64,000 bases of DNA from Yponomeuta sedellus (GCA_934045075.1 OW203738.1:310001-374000); one strand, 5' to 3'; numbered from the stretch's first letter, positions 40,610-52,918 are shown. Translations and numbers: made by a program. The notes: generated from the letters alone by a model not told the origin.

Positions 40610-41990
40610 AGCCCTGCACTGCACAATCTCGCAGGTGAATCAAGCAAAGCGAACAAACTAAGAAGCTGAGAAACAAACTAAGAAAAGTAAGCCTGGCTAC
40701 TGTGTCTCCTTCCTTCGTTTTGTGCCGTTTGAAAAAGTAGTTTGCAAGACGTAGATACTATTATAACACCACTTGTTAGGTCTACGCCAGTCTGATATTT
40801 ACGTAACTGTTTTTGGTGGAAAAAGATTTAAGCTGATTGTTAGATAAAAACCGAATTTATAACACAATGATAATTAGGAGACCCAATTTACTGGTCATGC
40901 AGCTCGGCACACTCAATATTAATATTATTTGCATGATTTTGTCTGGTTTCATCGCTGCTATCAATATAAGTATTCCGTTTTCCATCTCCAAAAGACTTTA
41001 TCGGGTTTTCACCTAATTAAAATAGGACTACCTAATTGGACTTTAATAGTTATAAAAACAAACAAAATGTCGAAATCAATTTAATTTTTACAAAGTAATC
41101 AAAGGTTTTGCAAAAAAAGACATATATTTCGTGACAATTTGAGATCTTCTCTTGTTTTGCAGTTAGTTAAAATGTTTGTAATTATGTTGAGAATATGGTT
41201 GTTTCGAGAATGGTTTCAGTAAATTAACTTCCAAAGAACTAGCCTCACATGAGTTTGTGGAAAAAGCTGCACCGGCCGGAGTCTAACTCCTGAACATAAC
41301 GATGATAATGTATTCTGATCTATCGCCCCAAATTAGTAGTTTAGCCAGTCCGCTCCGGTGTAGCTCGTCAAATTTGTATGCACCCCAGCTGGCGATCTCC
41401 AGGGACCCCTGATTGACACTCAGTTGAGGTTCCATTTCACGGACTCCATCGATTTCATTCGCCCTGCTGAATATTAATGGCCCCAATGTTTTACTCAGCT
41501 GTATAATACAAACGTAGATTTTAGAGTACAAAGCGTGGGTTTAGGGATTCGTAATCCGCGCCTGTATATTTTCAGCGCTTTGTGTAACGCGACCTTTGAG
41601 CTTAGGCCCTCGGTTTGCCCGCAGATCTCTGACCTAGAAGTCCGGTGACCGTTTCAGGCCACTTGCGGTTAGAAATGGTACTATTAGTCCTATTATAACT
41701 CCTAAATCAAGGGCTTCAGGCGGTACTTTAGTTTGCGGTGGAGGACAAAGCGAACCTTGACTAATTGACTAGTGGTTTGTGAACTGTCGAGGCAAGCGCC
41801 GCTATTGTCTTCATATCACGATCCATCACTCGATGACGTCAGCGCTGCAATCAATCAGCGCTTCGGCTTCAAACTGGATAGAAGTTCGACTTAAGGTAAG
41901 TAAGACCGGTGATATTTAGTTGAGCCGCTATCAAGGCTGCAAGTTTTCTTATCAGCCGAAATCTTAACGAAACGAACTGCTTCTATCCAG
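40610..41990. other. Stretch without a recognised gene
   Basis: Mostly single-copy-looking. A minus-strand open frame at 41283-41531 (82 codons; NQGSLEIASWGAYKFDELHR inside) has fairly protein-like composition but no motif or splice support. Confidence 0.35.
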
Positions 41991-41997
41991 GACGAAG

Positions 41998-42140
41998 CAG
42001 TAGTATTTCTTAATGATTCGCGATACTCATATATAGTTATATATTAAACGGGTCAAATCGCGATTATTTATTAGGTAAAACGTAATTACCTTATTTCCCG
42101 ACGTTTCGGCAGCATTACAGTTGCCGTAGTCTCGGGTAGA
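41998..42140 (-). repeat. Single arm and core of the 60125-type element
   Basis: On the minus strand: CCCGAGACTACGGCAACTGT, GCTGCCGAAACGTCGGGAAA, TAAGGTAATTACGTTTTACC, through the arm to GTATCGCGAATCATTAAGAA. It shares its outer flank with 60284-60312, so the repeat extends past the palindrome. Confidence 0.75.
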
Positions 42141-42504
42141 CTGGAGTGGCGAGTACAGTTGATTATTGTGGGTAGTCACCATTAATTTTTCACAGCTGGC
42201 CGACACAACAGGACGAAGCAGTTGTTTAAAGTCACCTCAAGTATAAGCCTCTACTTTCCACCCCTGTTCAGTGAATGATCATGTGGGCGGGTGTTTCCTC
42301 TTCTTTGAGGCACCCTAGGAAAGTAAGCTGTTGGTTAGTACCATCGTGTGGAAGCGGCTATTCAGTAAAATAGCACGTATTTAAAAAGAGTGTTCTCAGA
42401 ATTCTGGTTGATCTTTTTCTTTGTGCTCATGATATGTGAAAAAAAAAACATGGCGCACATGAAGTGTTCGAAGGATCTTGTAGAAAAATTATTGTAGAGC
42501 ACCC

Positions 42505-42600
42505 GAGCTTTTCATGGTGTGGTGGAGTATGGCCTTACCTTCCCGTAATGCCAGAAGAGACGCGTGCCCCATCAGTGGGGACATACAAGAAGGGTTAATA
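42505..42600 (+). repeat. Rep-B 3' fragment
   Basis: GGTGGAGTATGGCCTTACCT and CAGTGGGGACATACAAG; 5'-truncated. Confidence 0.65.
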
Positions 42601-42892
42601 TCGAACTTTTCATATATTTTTCTCTCTATTTATGGCACTAAAAAAAGGAACTTGTGTACAAAAATTATCGAGACTCATAGACTTCTGTGTACCTACTACC
42701 AGCGGTGGCTGTCGTGCTTACAGCAGCTACTGATTGCTACACCACTGGGCGGACGGCCGGCACGCCTTTCGCGTGTCGTCAGTCCATACCGGTGCAAACT
42801 GGTTCATGCCAGTCCAAACCCGTGTGGAACACTAGGCCAATATTGTCATCTGATTGCCGAGGATGACGATTGGCTCATTACGTTGTTTAAAT

Positions 42893-43097
42893 ACTAGCTG
42901 TGCTCGACGGTGTTACCCGTGGTTTATCGATTTTCCTATGGGAAAAATAATTTTCCCGCTGTTAAACGTAGCCCATGTGTTAATTCAGGGCATCACCTAA
43001 CTCTACACCAAATTTATAAAAATCGTTTGCCGCTTGGACGTAGAGAAGTAACAAACATACACACTCACAAACTTTCGTCTTTATAATATTAGTATTA
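42893..43097 (+). repeat. Interspersed repeat of unknown class
   Basis: ACTAGCTGTGCTCGACGG to TTTCGTCTTTATAATATTAG resembles a repeat I know to be widespread in insect genomes (ACTAGCTG at the start, TATAATATTAGTA at the end). The element at 56376-56545 has the same layout. Confidence 0.5.
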
Positions 43098-43399
43098 TGT
43101 TATGTTTAATATTAAAATTCGATTTTACTTACTCAATTAGTCTCAAATACCAAGAGAGCCCACAAACAAGCACTACAAGACGAAATAAATAACTTCCATG
43201 CAACAAAATCTCTTGGCCGGGTCTAAACGGGTCTAGTTTTGTTTCGTTCGTTTTTAATCGATCTTCTATTAGTGGTTAGTTACCTTATTGATACAGCCCT
43301 CTTCACATTACTCCCGTACAACATCTTAGGGAGAAGGCAGTGGCTGAAAACCCGCGCTGTCCGGGGCTGACCCGAGTCAGCACCACCTGAGCCACTACC

Positions 43400-43500
43400 T
43401 TTTGCCTTATTTTATAATATCTAGTTTTAAGTCTTACTTTGTTTAAGTTGTTTTTGATGAGGCAATAAAATTATTTTTATTCTTATTCTTAAACTACCCT
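43400..43500 (+). repeat. CR1-like LINE 3' tail
   Basis: GGCAATAAAATTATTTTTAT and TTATTCTTAAAC, like the tail of the LINE at 1180-3235. Confidence 0.5.
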
Positions 43501-43849
43501 TGTTATGGTAATCAGGCAAGTACACCACGAATAAGAAGAAGAAACGAAACTCGTGTAGCTAAATATTCTATAAATATAGTTGACTAAAGACTAGAGTTGA
43601 TAATAATCGCGATTGGACTTGTTTAATATATGATTAATTGATTAATCACAAATAATTGCAAATAATGTAGCTAATGTGTTTTGTAATAAAAATCATAGAA
43701 ATAAAGATGATAAGAATGTTAATACGCTGTGATAACAATAATTATGATGATAATAATAGTGTATAGTGGATGTGTAAATCAGTAGTAGTAGTCAATTATG
43801 TAAATAATGCATGCACTATTTGTGTGTTCTACAATTTGCAATGCCTGTA

Positions 43850-43935
43850 AAAGGCGACTAAGTTTTAAGCGCTAACTTTATAATGAACATCTGTTACACT
43901 TGGTTGCAAATAAATTTGATTTAATTTGATTTGTT
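43850..43935 (+). repeat. LINE 3' tail
   Basis: AAAGGCGACTAAGTTTTAAG to CAAATAAATTTGATTTAATT: polyadenylation region with a short tandem tail. Confidence 0.5.
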
Positions 43936-44049
43936 TCCTGTACTAGTGAAGCTACTACTCCAGTTTCAACGCTGTGAGTTTCTCTTATTCTTCATCATCT
44001 AGACTCAACTATAGGTGTACTATATAATTACAAGTCTCTTTAGCTTTAA

Positions 44050-44442
44050 TAATAACAGTGGCCTTTTTGCATCTATTTAATGAGATTATGTATACAGCGT
44101 CCAGTGGCATCCTCACTCACACCAGATGGGTGAAGGGACCACTCCGACGCCGTAGTGCCTGGGACATGTTTTTATAGATGGTGTAGGCTTGCCCAGCACC
44201 TATACCATCCTGACAGCTTAGTCGGCCTAGCCCACAGGAAAGACAAGTCAATACCAACCAAGCCGCGGGTTTCCTCACGATATTTTCCTTCACCGTTAGC
44301 GTGTGGTATTGCGACTAAAAATTCGCAAATGTACGTAACTTTGAAATTAAACAAAGTCATTGGTACATGCCCGCACTCGGGATCGAACCTGGGGCTCTCG
44401 CTTGCCAGTCCATGGTTCTACCCACTGAGCTACCACCGCCTG
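44050..44442 (-). mobile_element. Rep-C tRNA-derived SINE, full length
   Basis: The minus strand starts GGCGGTGGTAGCTCAGTGGG, has a B box GGTTCGATCC, and runs to the GGCC(A)CTGTTATTATTAA tail. A small deletion removes the TACGTGCGGAG segment. Confidence 0.85.
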
Positions 44443-44831
44443 AGCTTTAATAGATACAATGAAATACATCATACATAATTGCAAACTAGACTCCGTGTTC
44501 CTTTGTCGTTTCTCGGTCACAGGACCAACGATGTAACGCTTAATTTCTGAGGCGGTTTCAGCTCAGTGTCATTTCATCACCATTATGGTAATAAGGCCTC
44601 TTGTTCAAGTACAATTCTTTATGAGGGAATATAAAGAGAGCAAAAGCCGCCCCCAATAAATTAAGACAAGCGGCAAAAGTATCACGAGTCGGCGGCGGCG
44701 CTACATCGCGCGATAAAAACAAAAACGCGTGAACAAAGCGCGTTTACGCCTCTGCTCGAGGATACACAGATACAGAAGATCAGAATTTCGCCTCTATGTG
44801 ATCCCAAGCGGTAGTAGCTTGATCGGTGGTA

Positions 44832-45185
44832 CGTTCGTTATCAACCCTTGTATGTCCCCATTGCTGGGGTACAGATCTCTTCCTTCCAGAAAGGTTAAGT
44901 CATACCCCACCACGGGGGCCAAGTCCGGGTTGGTGGAGGATTGTAAGACAGTGGCGGGCCTTACTGTCAGAAGTTATCAAGCCGCCCATAAGGTCTCTGA
45001 CATGGCTTAACAACTGCCGTTACATGACAACCGGCACCAACGGCTTAACGAAGCACGGAAGCGCTAGGAAAAAAATCCACTAGCGGTAGTCGCGGGACGG
45101 TCACCCATCCTGCACCCGACCGTTGCTTAACCAATTAATTGATTCCAATTACTCAGTTCGACTAGGCCACGAGCGATTCACGGTC
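44832..45185 (-). mobile_element. Rep-B, near full length
   Basis: Plus strand from GTTATCAACCCTTGTATGTC to ACTAGGCCACGAGCGATTC; collinear with 27893-28262. Confidence 0.75.
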
Positions 45186-45232
45186 GGTGGAATGCTTGCC
45201 TCGAATTCAACAGTTCGTGGGTTATCCCAACT

Positions 45233-45395
45233 TAAAAAAAAAACATATTTAGAGGCTAAAAATTCCACCCATGCCGGGATTCGAACCCGCGACCTCTGGC
45301 TATCCGTGCCAGCGCTCTATCCAACTGAGCTAATGGGCGACTCATCGGCATCAGCGAAATTTCGAACCTCTACACTATTCTCTGTATTACGTACA
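45233..45395 (-). repeat. Rep-A partial copy
   Basis: AACATATTTAGAGGCTAAAA, an antisense tRNA-like module (about 45265-45340) and ACTATTCTCTGTATTACGTA; 3' part absent. Confidence 0.8.
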
Positions 45396-45429
45396 TAGGT
45401 GCGTACGTATAATTCCAACTACCTATTAG

Positions 45430-45960
45430 TTTTTAGGGTTCCGTACCTCAAAAGGAAAAAACGGAACCCTTATAGGATCACTTTGTTGTCCGTCTGTCCG
45501 TCCGTCCGTCCGTCTGTCAAGACCCTTTTTCTCAGAAACGCGTGGAGGTATGAAGCTGAAATTTATATCAATTACTCAGGTCTACTGTCCCTTGAAGCTG
45601 TGAAAAAATCAAACTTCTGAGCCAACGCAATCAAAAGATACAGCCGTTTATGCCGCAAATTTTCGACACTTGCAAGGGAATCAAAACCTACAGGGTGCTT
45701 CCCGTGAACTCAGAATCTTGAAATTTGGTACGAAGCAACGTCTTATAGCATAGATAAAGGAAAAATTACGAAAACCATAAATTTTTAGTTACATCTCATA
45801 ATATATTTTTTTTTTATAATTTTAAACTTACTACCCATTTCCTCATAAACGCGTAGAGGTATTAAATTGAAATTCATACCAAATACTCAGGTCTATAATA
45901 CAGGTTTGTACGGAACCCTCGGTGCGCGAGTCTGACTCGCACTTGGCCGGTTTTTCTACG
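45430..45960 (+). repeat. Widespread lepidopteran repeat (GGTTCCGT type)
   Basis: Starts AGGGTTCCGTACCTCAAAAG, with an internal inverted CGGAACCCTT and a (GTCC/GTCT)n run. It ends GGTGCGCGAGTCTGACTCGC then ACTTGGCCGGTTTTT. I recognise this terminal sequence as common in lepidopteran DNA. No coding capacity. Confidence 0.65.
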
Positions 45961-45964
45961 TTAC

Positions 45965-46850
45965 GCAGGTTTACATTTGTAAAGTTTGCAAATTTGTAGT
46001 AGCAATACCACTCGCTTAGTGTGAAAAAAAAAAAATATTTTGTGGAAACCAAAGTGACCCTATTCTCATAACTAAATGCTAATACACGGTGGGCATGTGT
46101 GGTAATTAAGATTTCATTATACTGTCTTTCTGAGAGAAGGGTGCATTATTTTGGTGAAAACCACTACAAAAACATACAAAAAAAATACTCAATATTAGGA
46201 TGATTACCAAATTATATTATATAAACCGGTTCTAACCGCAATTCTAACTAAGTATGGTAACTATTACTTCTACAATTTACCGAGAATACCCGGTGCTGTA
46301 TATGGGATGTAACAATAATCCCATAACAATTGATACTCATATAAAAACAAAAAGTGGATTTTATTGTCACCAATTTCCTACTCGTTTTTTGAAGTCTGTT
46401 GAGAGATTTGTCGATCAGAACCCTTGAAAATAATTTAAGGAAACCTGACTGTCTGATACAAATACCTCAGCGCTTGAAATTGCCAATACGCGGTAGGTAC
46501 AGTCATTTTATCTCACGAAAGCGGGCAGGCAAGTCTTTGTTTCTACAGTATTAAGGTTCAAATTCGTCAAAATCACCCGCCTTCCTGAGATAAAAATACT
46601 ATACGCGTGGTAATCTAAAAATAATAACTAATGTTCGAACTTACCTTCTTAAGCACCACATATTATCAGCTAGATTCCGGATTTACTTACATAAGCAAGT
46701 AGGTGAATCCGGGATTAAGTTAATCAACTTAATGTTTATTACCATATTATATAATATAAACTGTTGTGTATAGAGTTTACTCCGAAAATCATGCGTTAAC
46801 CTCCCAGGTTTTTGTGATTTTGGTTTGTTTAATTTTACTTTATGTGCCTT
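45965..46850. other. Stretch without recognised features
   Basis: AT-rich; no ORF with a motif and no repeat family recognised. Confidence 0.4.
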
Positions 46851-46854
46851 AAAT

Positions 46855-46935
46855 AAATAAATAAAAAAAAAGTCTAGCCCATACTCTTTCTCTGAGAGAA
46901 GGCCTATGCCATGCAGTGGCACGTTTAAAGACCAC
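46855..46935 (-). repeat. RTE-like LINE 3' end fragment
   Basis: Minus strand: ACGTGCCACTGCATGGCATA then GGCCTTCTCTCAGAGAAAGA and an A/T-rich tail with AAATAAATAAATA on the other strand; matches the usual RTE 3' end (QW codons, then the tail). Confidence 0.5.
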
Positions 46936-47449
46936 ATAAAACATATATGTATCATAAAGTCGGTCTTCTAGACGTGGCAGTCCCCGGTCCGATGCCCCCG
47001 AGTATTGTAATGTAAATGTTATGCAAATGGCGGGCGGCGCGACTCGCGTGCGATTCCAAGAAGACTTTCGTATTTTTCGTGTTTCGCGCAAAGTGTCGGC
47101 AGGGAAAACAATTACCACTGTACAATGGCTGCGACTGAAACTGTTCCGGTTTAGATGCGGAAATAAAACTAGCATTTTTAATGCTCTCAACAGAGAAAGA
47201 ATAGTTTAGGTCGTGATTATGTCTAAGTAATGCAATTCCATTTGATGCGATATTTTTTCTCATGTACCTTATATACGTCTCACTCCTGGGCTCCGGCCTT
47301 CTCTCAAAGAAATAGAGAGAGAGAGAGGAGAGTATGGGCTTAATTGCGCGTGAATTAAGTTTTGAAGACCGAGGAGTTGATAAAAAATAATTTATTTATC
47401 GAACAGAGTTACCACTAGGTCTATACTAATACAACATTACTTATTCTAA

Positions 47450-47690
47450 GGTTTAAAAACCTATTTAGAGGCTAAAAATTTCACCCATGCCGGGATTCGA
47501 ACCCGCAACCTCTGGCTATCCGTGCCAGCGCTCCACCAATCAGCATCAGTGAAATTTCGAACCTCTTTACACTATTCTCTGTATTACGGGTTCGAATCTC
47601 GGCATGGGTGAAATTTTTAGCCTCTAAATAGGTTTTTAAATTTGTCCTTAGCACGGGTTAGTGCATTAAAAATAAAAATAGTATAATTAT
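47450..47690. repeat. Rep-A inverted dimer with deletions
   Basis: An antisense half (AAAAACCTATTTAGAGGCTA, module 47480-47540, head to CTGTATTACG) joins a sense B-box half (GGGTTCGAATCTCGGCATGG) and the full tail. Confidence 0.8.
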
Positions 47691-47892
47691 TCTTAGGTAT
47701 TGAGACTATTTATAATAAAAGTATTGAAACATCAGCATTAATCGATTGACATCAAGACCTACTTAGAAGAAGTGCCAACGGAGGACATTTGGAGAGGTTG
47801 GTATTACTTAACTCGTGCCCTTCCACACAATTTAAAGTGCTGCGGTAGTATATTAAAATAAATTGCGCTCGCAAAAACGCATTTTTAGTCAT

Positions 47893-47995
47893 GCATCATC
47901 ATCAGACATTTCACGCACACTGCAGGACACAGGCCCCCCTCATGGTTTCCCAAGCTTCACGGTCCTGTGTCATCCTTATCCATCGACTCCCCGCC
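47893..47995 (-). pseudogene. RTE-like LINE C-terminal remnant
   Basis: The minus strand translates as MTQDREAWETMRGACVLQCA and a stop, the end of an RTE-type ORF, with a GATGAT tail. Confidence 0.5.
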
Positions 47996-48039
47996 AAAAC
48001 ACATTTTTAGTACACCATGCAAAACTGGCAAGATTAAAA

Positions 48040-48180
48040 ATACATACATAACGTCACGCCTGTATCCCAGAGGGGTAGGCAGAGACCAGTGACTGCCCCT
48101 TGCCAAGATCCTGACAGATCACCTTCGCTTCATCAATGTTAATAAGTCGTTGCATGCACGAAAAGTTGGTTTCCTAGTTT
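48040..48180 (-). repeat. Rep-D LINE 3' end
   Basis: Minus strand contains GCAAGGGGCAGTCACTGGTC and TACCCCTCTGGGATACAGGC. Confidence 0.7.
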
Positions 48181-48265
48181 GACCCGGCCGGGGATCGAAC
48201 CCGAGACCTTCGGTTTTACAGCAGCGTGCCAAACCGTTGCGCCACCGGAGTCCGTCTAATAAATA
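48175..48265 (-). repeat. tRNA-like SINE head
   Basis: Minus strand: ACTCCGGTGGCGCAACGG (A box) and GGTCTCGGGTTCGATCCCCG (B box). No functional cloverleaf was found. It is a different family from Rep-A and Rep-C. Confidence 0.6.
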
Positions 48266-48539
48266 TGTAGAAGTATTCAAATTCGCACTGCTACCCATCT
48301 TTCTAATTTCCTTCAGCAACTTTCTATCGTAAGATTCTGGTGAGTCTGGTACTTTGCTTTTAGCAATAAGGCCGCCCATTTTACAATGTACATTTGTAAT
48401 TATTTTGTATTTGTGGTTTTTCCAGTGTACAAATTATAAAGAATATTCTTATCATATTTTATCAGGGTAAACAAACAATTATATAAAGAGTGGTGACAGC
48501 ATCTTAAGTAACATAGAATTATTTTAAGTAATTCACACA

Positions 48540-48740
48540 ACAAAACATAACATTTACATACAAGCACATACATTGCTTCTGGCCCCACACTAGAATACCC
48601 TGTGTCGTAGGAACCAGAAACAACGACATCACAAATATGTAAACATCCAAGAACTGGATTATTATTCCAGCCGGGATTCGAACCCAGGACCTCTTGCATG
48701 GTAGGCAGACGCGCTACCGCTACGCCACAGAGCAGTATTG
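48540..48740 (-). repeat. tRNA-derived SINE, fourth family
   Basis: Minus strand: CTGTGGCGTAGCGGTAGCGC (A box) and CTGGGTTCGAATCCCGGCTG (B box), then a body with GTTTCTGGTTCCTACGACAC. The 128-codon open frame over it is a by-product. Confidence 0.65.
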
Positions 48741-49244
48741 TACAAGCAGTATCGCTTACCACGAATTGGAAAAAAGAGAGGAGCATTTTCAGCAGCCAAT
48801 TTTTTTTAAGACTTAAACATTGCTTTCACTAAATAGTAAAACCGTGTTTAACCAACCAACTTTAGCGAAAACCGGCGTGAACTTTTCTCTCACTGACTTT
48901 AAACAGAAAAGTTGGCGCGTAAGTTTTGTGCATTTAAGAAGGTATTTTAAGAAACGGAATGCTATGAGAGTCCTGCATAAAATTTATGGGCGGACTTCTG
49001 GGGTAATAAAAACGTGAAATATCCTCAAAGTAGCTCCGAGGTGCCGCGGCTCCATCCGTCTGTAGAGCAACAACCAAGAAGGTCTATGTCGCACATACCT
49101 TTTCCGACCGGCCAAGCAAAAGCAACCTTGATTCTACAGTAAACTACAGGGCACAGACGTTCTCTCTCAGAGAGAGAGTGCCCACAGCGGATTTGCAATT
49201 CCAAGCGTCAAGTTATTTGAACATCTCTAACACTCAAGTGTCCT

Positions 49245-49405
49245 CACGATGTTTCCTTTCACAGTTAGCGAGTGGTATTGCTAATAACTTCACAAATGTA
49301 CATAACCTAGAAAACAAAATCATTGTTACATGCCCGCACTTTTAATGGAACCTAGGTCTCTTAATTTCGAGTCCTCGAGTTCTACCAACTGGTCTACCCT
49401 CGTTA
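49245..49405 (-). repeat. Degenerate Rep-C-like copy
   Basis: TCACGATGTTTCCTTTCACA, ATTGTTACATGCCCGCACTT and an eroded antisense tRNA-like end (GTTCTACCAACTGGTCTACC). Confidence 0.55.
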
Positions 49406-50055
49406 CACAATTAATACAATTATGGAATACCAATGAATATCGAAATTTAACGGAAATATAGCATTTCGATTCTACCATTCTCCGAGCACTATTTAAAAGA
49501 AAAGAATATCGATTAAGATCCTAGGATTCAAATCCTAGTGGTGGTTTTTTTACAATTTACAGGACCGCACTTAGTCTTTATCTCACGTGAAGGCAATTGA
49601 AGAGGAGAAAAAACTTGCGCATGCTTATGGCGTCACCAAAGAGCACGCCGGATCACGACACATAACTGGTGGCACGTGGCGTACCCTTTCTCATAAAACA
49701 ATATGTTAACAGATTGTGTGAACGGGCTTCTCCCGGGCAAACTCGGTCCATCCTAGACCTCACCTACACCCTCGACCTGGTAGGGGTCAAGAGTAAGCCC
49801 ATTCCATAAGAAAAAAACAGCTGTCAGTTGGCGAAAAGGCATTGAAATGAAATTGTTTATTTGCACGAAAAGTGGTACATTAGGCTGGTACTAATAAATA
49901 AGTTTCTTCACAATTCACCTTCTTAGGCATGCAAAAATTGAATTAAATTAAATATGTTAAGTGTCAAAGTTTGTAAGGTTTTTCAGGAGATAATCATAGT
50001 GTACATAATTATATTGACTAAGTCCTACATAATAATTATTAATTTTTTTACATAT

Positions 50056-52806
50056 TTATTTTATGTCAATATATTTAATGTCAAGGTATTCTACAGCTGA
50101 ATAAAAGCATTTTTCTACTAGCCATTTGTGCAATTTCCTTTTAAATTGGACTAAAGGTAGCTCTTTTAGTAATTTTGGTAGGCGGTTGTATATTTTTATC
50201 AGCATTCGATAGCAGCTTCTTTGGCAAAATTCTGTTTTACAAGGGGGGCCCACGATTTTATTTGGGTATCTTGTATTAAAGCTGTAAACTTCGCAGTATG
50301 TTTTAAATATGTTTCTATGACTGTGAGCAAAGCAAGCCATTTCATAGATGTAGAGACTAGGCAAAGAAAGAATATTTAGTTTCTGAAACAGAGGTTTGCA
50401 CGAGTCTAGAGGGGCTGCGCCGCACATTGCCCGTATGCAACGTTTTTGGATTATAAATACCCTATTTATGTCTCTGGCGTTTCCCCAAAGTATGAGGCCG
50501 TATCTCAGAACTGATGCCACATATCCATGGTATGCTATTAGAGCTGTAGATGTGTCAGCTGTTTTTTTAAGCCTACGGAGAGCGTAAACGAACCTATCTA
50601 GTTTGCTACAGACTTTTTCTAAGTGTGGAAGCCAGGTGCAGATTTCATCTACGACGATGCCTAAGAAGGTCGTAGATGGCGTATTTTCTAATGTTGTGTT
50701 GTTACACTTGACCGTTATATGTCGATGTCTCATTTTTTTGTTTTTAAATTGTATGTATTTTGTTTTCTTCTCGTTAACTTTTAAATTATTTGCACTCAAC
50801 CAGTCTGTTATTTCATCTATTGTTTTATTTACGTCAGTTTCAAAGTTCATATCGTCAATACATTTAATTATCACTGAAATGTCATCTGCGAAAAGGACAC
50901 ATTTGTTTTTGGTTATTTCCGGTAGGTCATTTATATATAATAAGAAAAGCAAAGGGGACAAAATCCCTCCTTGAGGAACGCCGCATTCATTTGTGTCTGG
51001 AGTAGACGTGTGTACTTGCAATTCATTATTTTTAGAAAGTGTTGTAATTTCCACGATTTGCTTGCGGTCAGATAAGTAACTATGTAGCCATTCCCAGGCT
51101 ACCCCTCTGATTCCATATTTGTCACATTTTTCTAACAATATTTTATGCGACACGAAGTCAAATGCCTTAGACATATCAAAAAAGATCACGGCTGCAGGTT
51201 TTCCTTTGTCAACGTGTTCAACAACTTCTGTGATTAGCTGAAATCCGGCTAGGCTTGTAGATTTATTTTTTTGGAAACCGTTTTGTTCGACTTTAATTAT
51301 CTTGTGTTTGAGCAAAAAGTTGTTTATTCTTTTTTCCATAGCTTTCTCATAAATTTTGGAGAAAATACTAATGAGGGCTATGGGCCGGTAGTTATTAATG
51401 TCCGTTTTATCGTCTTTTTTGTACAGAGGTTTGACAATAGTAAACTTTAGGGCCGTCGGATATTTGCCCATTGTGAAGGATAAGTTTACTAGGTGGCACA
51501 GAATGTCGATAAGGTAGAGTGCACATGATTTTATTATTTTAGTGTTCACCTCATCAAAACCAACGGAATTGGTCATGTTTAGTGATTTAATAATTGTCAT
51601 CATTTCTTTATTGTCACAAGGAGATATGTATATAGATTCATAGATTTGGTTTATTAATTTCGTTATTTGCTTTGTGGGTTTTGATTTAATTTCTTTATCT
51701 AAAAATTTTTTATTGAATTCTGTAGCTATGTCTTTTGGATTTGTAATAATTACGTTATTGAGTACAATTTTTTCTATGTTATTTTTTTGTTGACCTTGGT
51801 AATTGTCTTTTATTATAGTCCAGGCTGCCTTACATTTATTTTTTGAGCTTAACATATGATTTTTATTTGCTGACGACTGTGCTCTGTATATACATTTTTT
51901 TAGTGCTTTCGAGTACGTTAGGTAGTTATGTTTGTCTTGTTGTGTTTTTGTAGTATAGAACCTGTACCTAAGATATCGACTTTTCCTGCAAGATAGTTGA
52001 ATACCGGGTGTTACCCACTTAAGACCGTTAAGGTAAGTTTTTATTTTGACTCTTATAATTGGGAAACACAGATCGTAGAATAATAAAAACAATTCTTTGA
52101 ATTCTTCAAACGCTTCATCTGCGTCTTTGGCATTGTATACTTGAGACCATGAGAGTGAACTTAGGCATTCCTTAAATTTTTCAGTGTTAGCTTGACTATA
52201 ATCCCTTTTTTTGATATAAAAATAGGTTTGTGTTTTAATGGTTTTATCTATAGGGAACGTCATTAATTGGCATGTATTATGGTCGGATAAACCACTTTGT
52301 AGAGTTTGTGATGATTTTATGTCAGAAATATTGCTTGCGATATTGTCAATGCATGTATTTTGTCTGGTGGGTTCTTTAATATGTAGTTGCATGTTATAGT
52401 TTAATAGTATAGAGTTGAGTTCCTTCGTTTCTGTGGTATTTTTTAAGACATTTATATTTAAGTCACCACATAATATGACTTTCTTTAAGCGTTTGGTGTT
52501 TAGTTTATGGAGGAGACCCTCCAACTGGGTAAAAAACAATTTTATGTCTGATGTGGGCGTACGATACACACACAGCACTATGCATTTTATTTGAGGTATT
52601 TCAACTCCACAGCATTCAAAGCATTGCTCTATGGTAAAATCTTTGACAGATGTTAACTCCCTTGCAGTAACATCATTCTTTGTGAAAATACAAACGCCGC
52701 CTCTTTTTTGAAGTTTACGTGAGTATGACGATGTCATTTTATAATCCGTTATATGGGCATTACTTTCTATCCCCAGTCTTAGAAAGGTTTCGCTGAGACA
52801 GATCAC
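50056..52806 (-). CDS. CR1-type LINE ORF2 (endonuclease-reverse transcriptase)
   Basis: 916 codons from the first ATG, but the frame is open 54 codons further, to 52968. That upstream part encodes the endonuclease start with its catalytic Asn (CFHQNIAGL), so the ATG at 52806 is not the functional start. APE endonuclease from the ATG: LSETFL (4-9), GDLN (114-117), SDH (174-176). RT: NYRPIALISIFSKIYEKAM (about 460), FFDMSKAFDFVSHK (about 541), CGVPQGGILSPLLFLLYIND (about 606), LFADDISVII with catalytic DD (about 638). The C-terminal domain ends in FKRKLHKWLVEKCF. No internal stop or frameshift is visible, so this copy may be competent or recently so. Its RT is the closest relative in this window of the truncated LINE at 1180-2459. 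It acts in the nucleus by nicking DNA and priming on the LINE RNA 3' end. Confidence 0.92.
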   Translation of the reverse strand: MICLSETFLRLGIESNAHITDYKMTSSYSRKLQKRGGVCIFTKNDVTARELTSVKDFTIEQCFECCGVEIPQIKCIVLCVYRTPTSDIKLFFTQLEGLLHKLNTKRLKKVILCGDLNINVLKNTTETKELNSILLNYNMQLHIKEPTRQNTCIDNIASNISDIKSSQTLQSGLSDHNTCQLMTFPIDKTIKTQTYFYIKKRDYSQANTEKFKECLSSLSWSQVYNAKDADEAFEEFKELFLLFYDLCFPIIRVKIKTYLNGLKWVTPGIQLSCRKSRYLRYRFYTTKTQQDKHNYLTYSKALKKCIYRAQSSANKNHMLSSKNKCKAAWTIIKDNYQGQQKNNIEKIVLNNVIITNPKDIATEFNKKFLDKEIKSKPTKQITKLINQIYESIYISPCDNKEMMTIIKSLNMTNSVGFDEVNTKIIKSCALYLIDILCHLVNLSFTMGKYPTALKFTIVKPLYKKDDKTDINNYRPIALISIFSKIYEKAMEKRINNFLLKHKIIKVEQNGFQKNKSTSLAGFQLITEVVEHVDKGKPAAVIFFDMSKAFDFVSHKILLEKCDKYGIRGVAWEWLHSYLSDRKQIVEITTLSKNNELQVHTSTPDTNECGVPQGGILSPLLFLLYINDLPEITKNKCVLFADDISVIIKCIDDMNFETDVNKTIDEITDWLSANNLKVNEKKTKYIQFKNKKMRHRHITVKCNNTTLENTPSTTFLGIVVDEICTWLPHLEKVCSKLDRFVYALRRLKKTADTSTALIAYHGYVASVLRYGLILWGNARDINRVFIIQKRCIRAMCGAAPLDSCKPLFQKLNILSLPSLYIYEMACFAHSHRNIFKTYCEVYSFNTRYPNKIVGPPCKTEFCQRSCYRMLIKIYNRLPKLLKELPLVQFKRKLHKWLVEKCFYSAVEYLDIKYIDIK

Positions 52807-52918
52807 GTCAATCCGTTGATTTTTTGTATCGAGGTCTTTGAGTAATACTTCTAGCAGTTCGCGTTTTCCTAATAGCCCTGCAATATTTTGATGAAAGCAT
52901 GTAACGGTGTCAATAGTT

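Noticed and set aside
41283..41531. Minus-strand exon candidate
   Set aside because: Protein-like composition but no recognisable domain or splice context that I could support.
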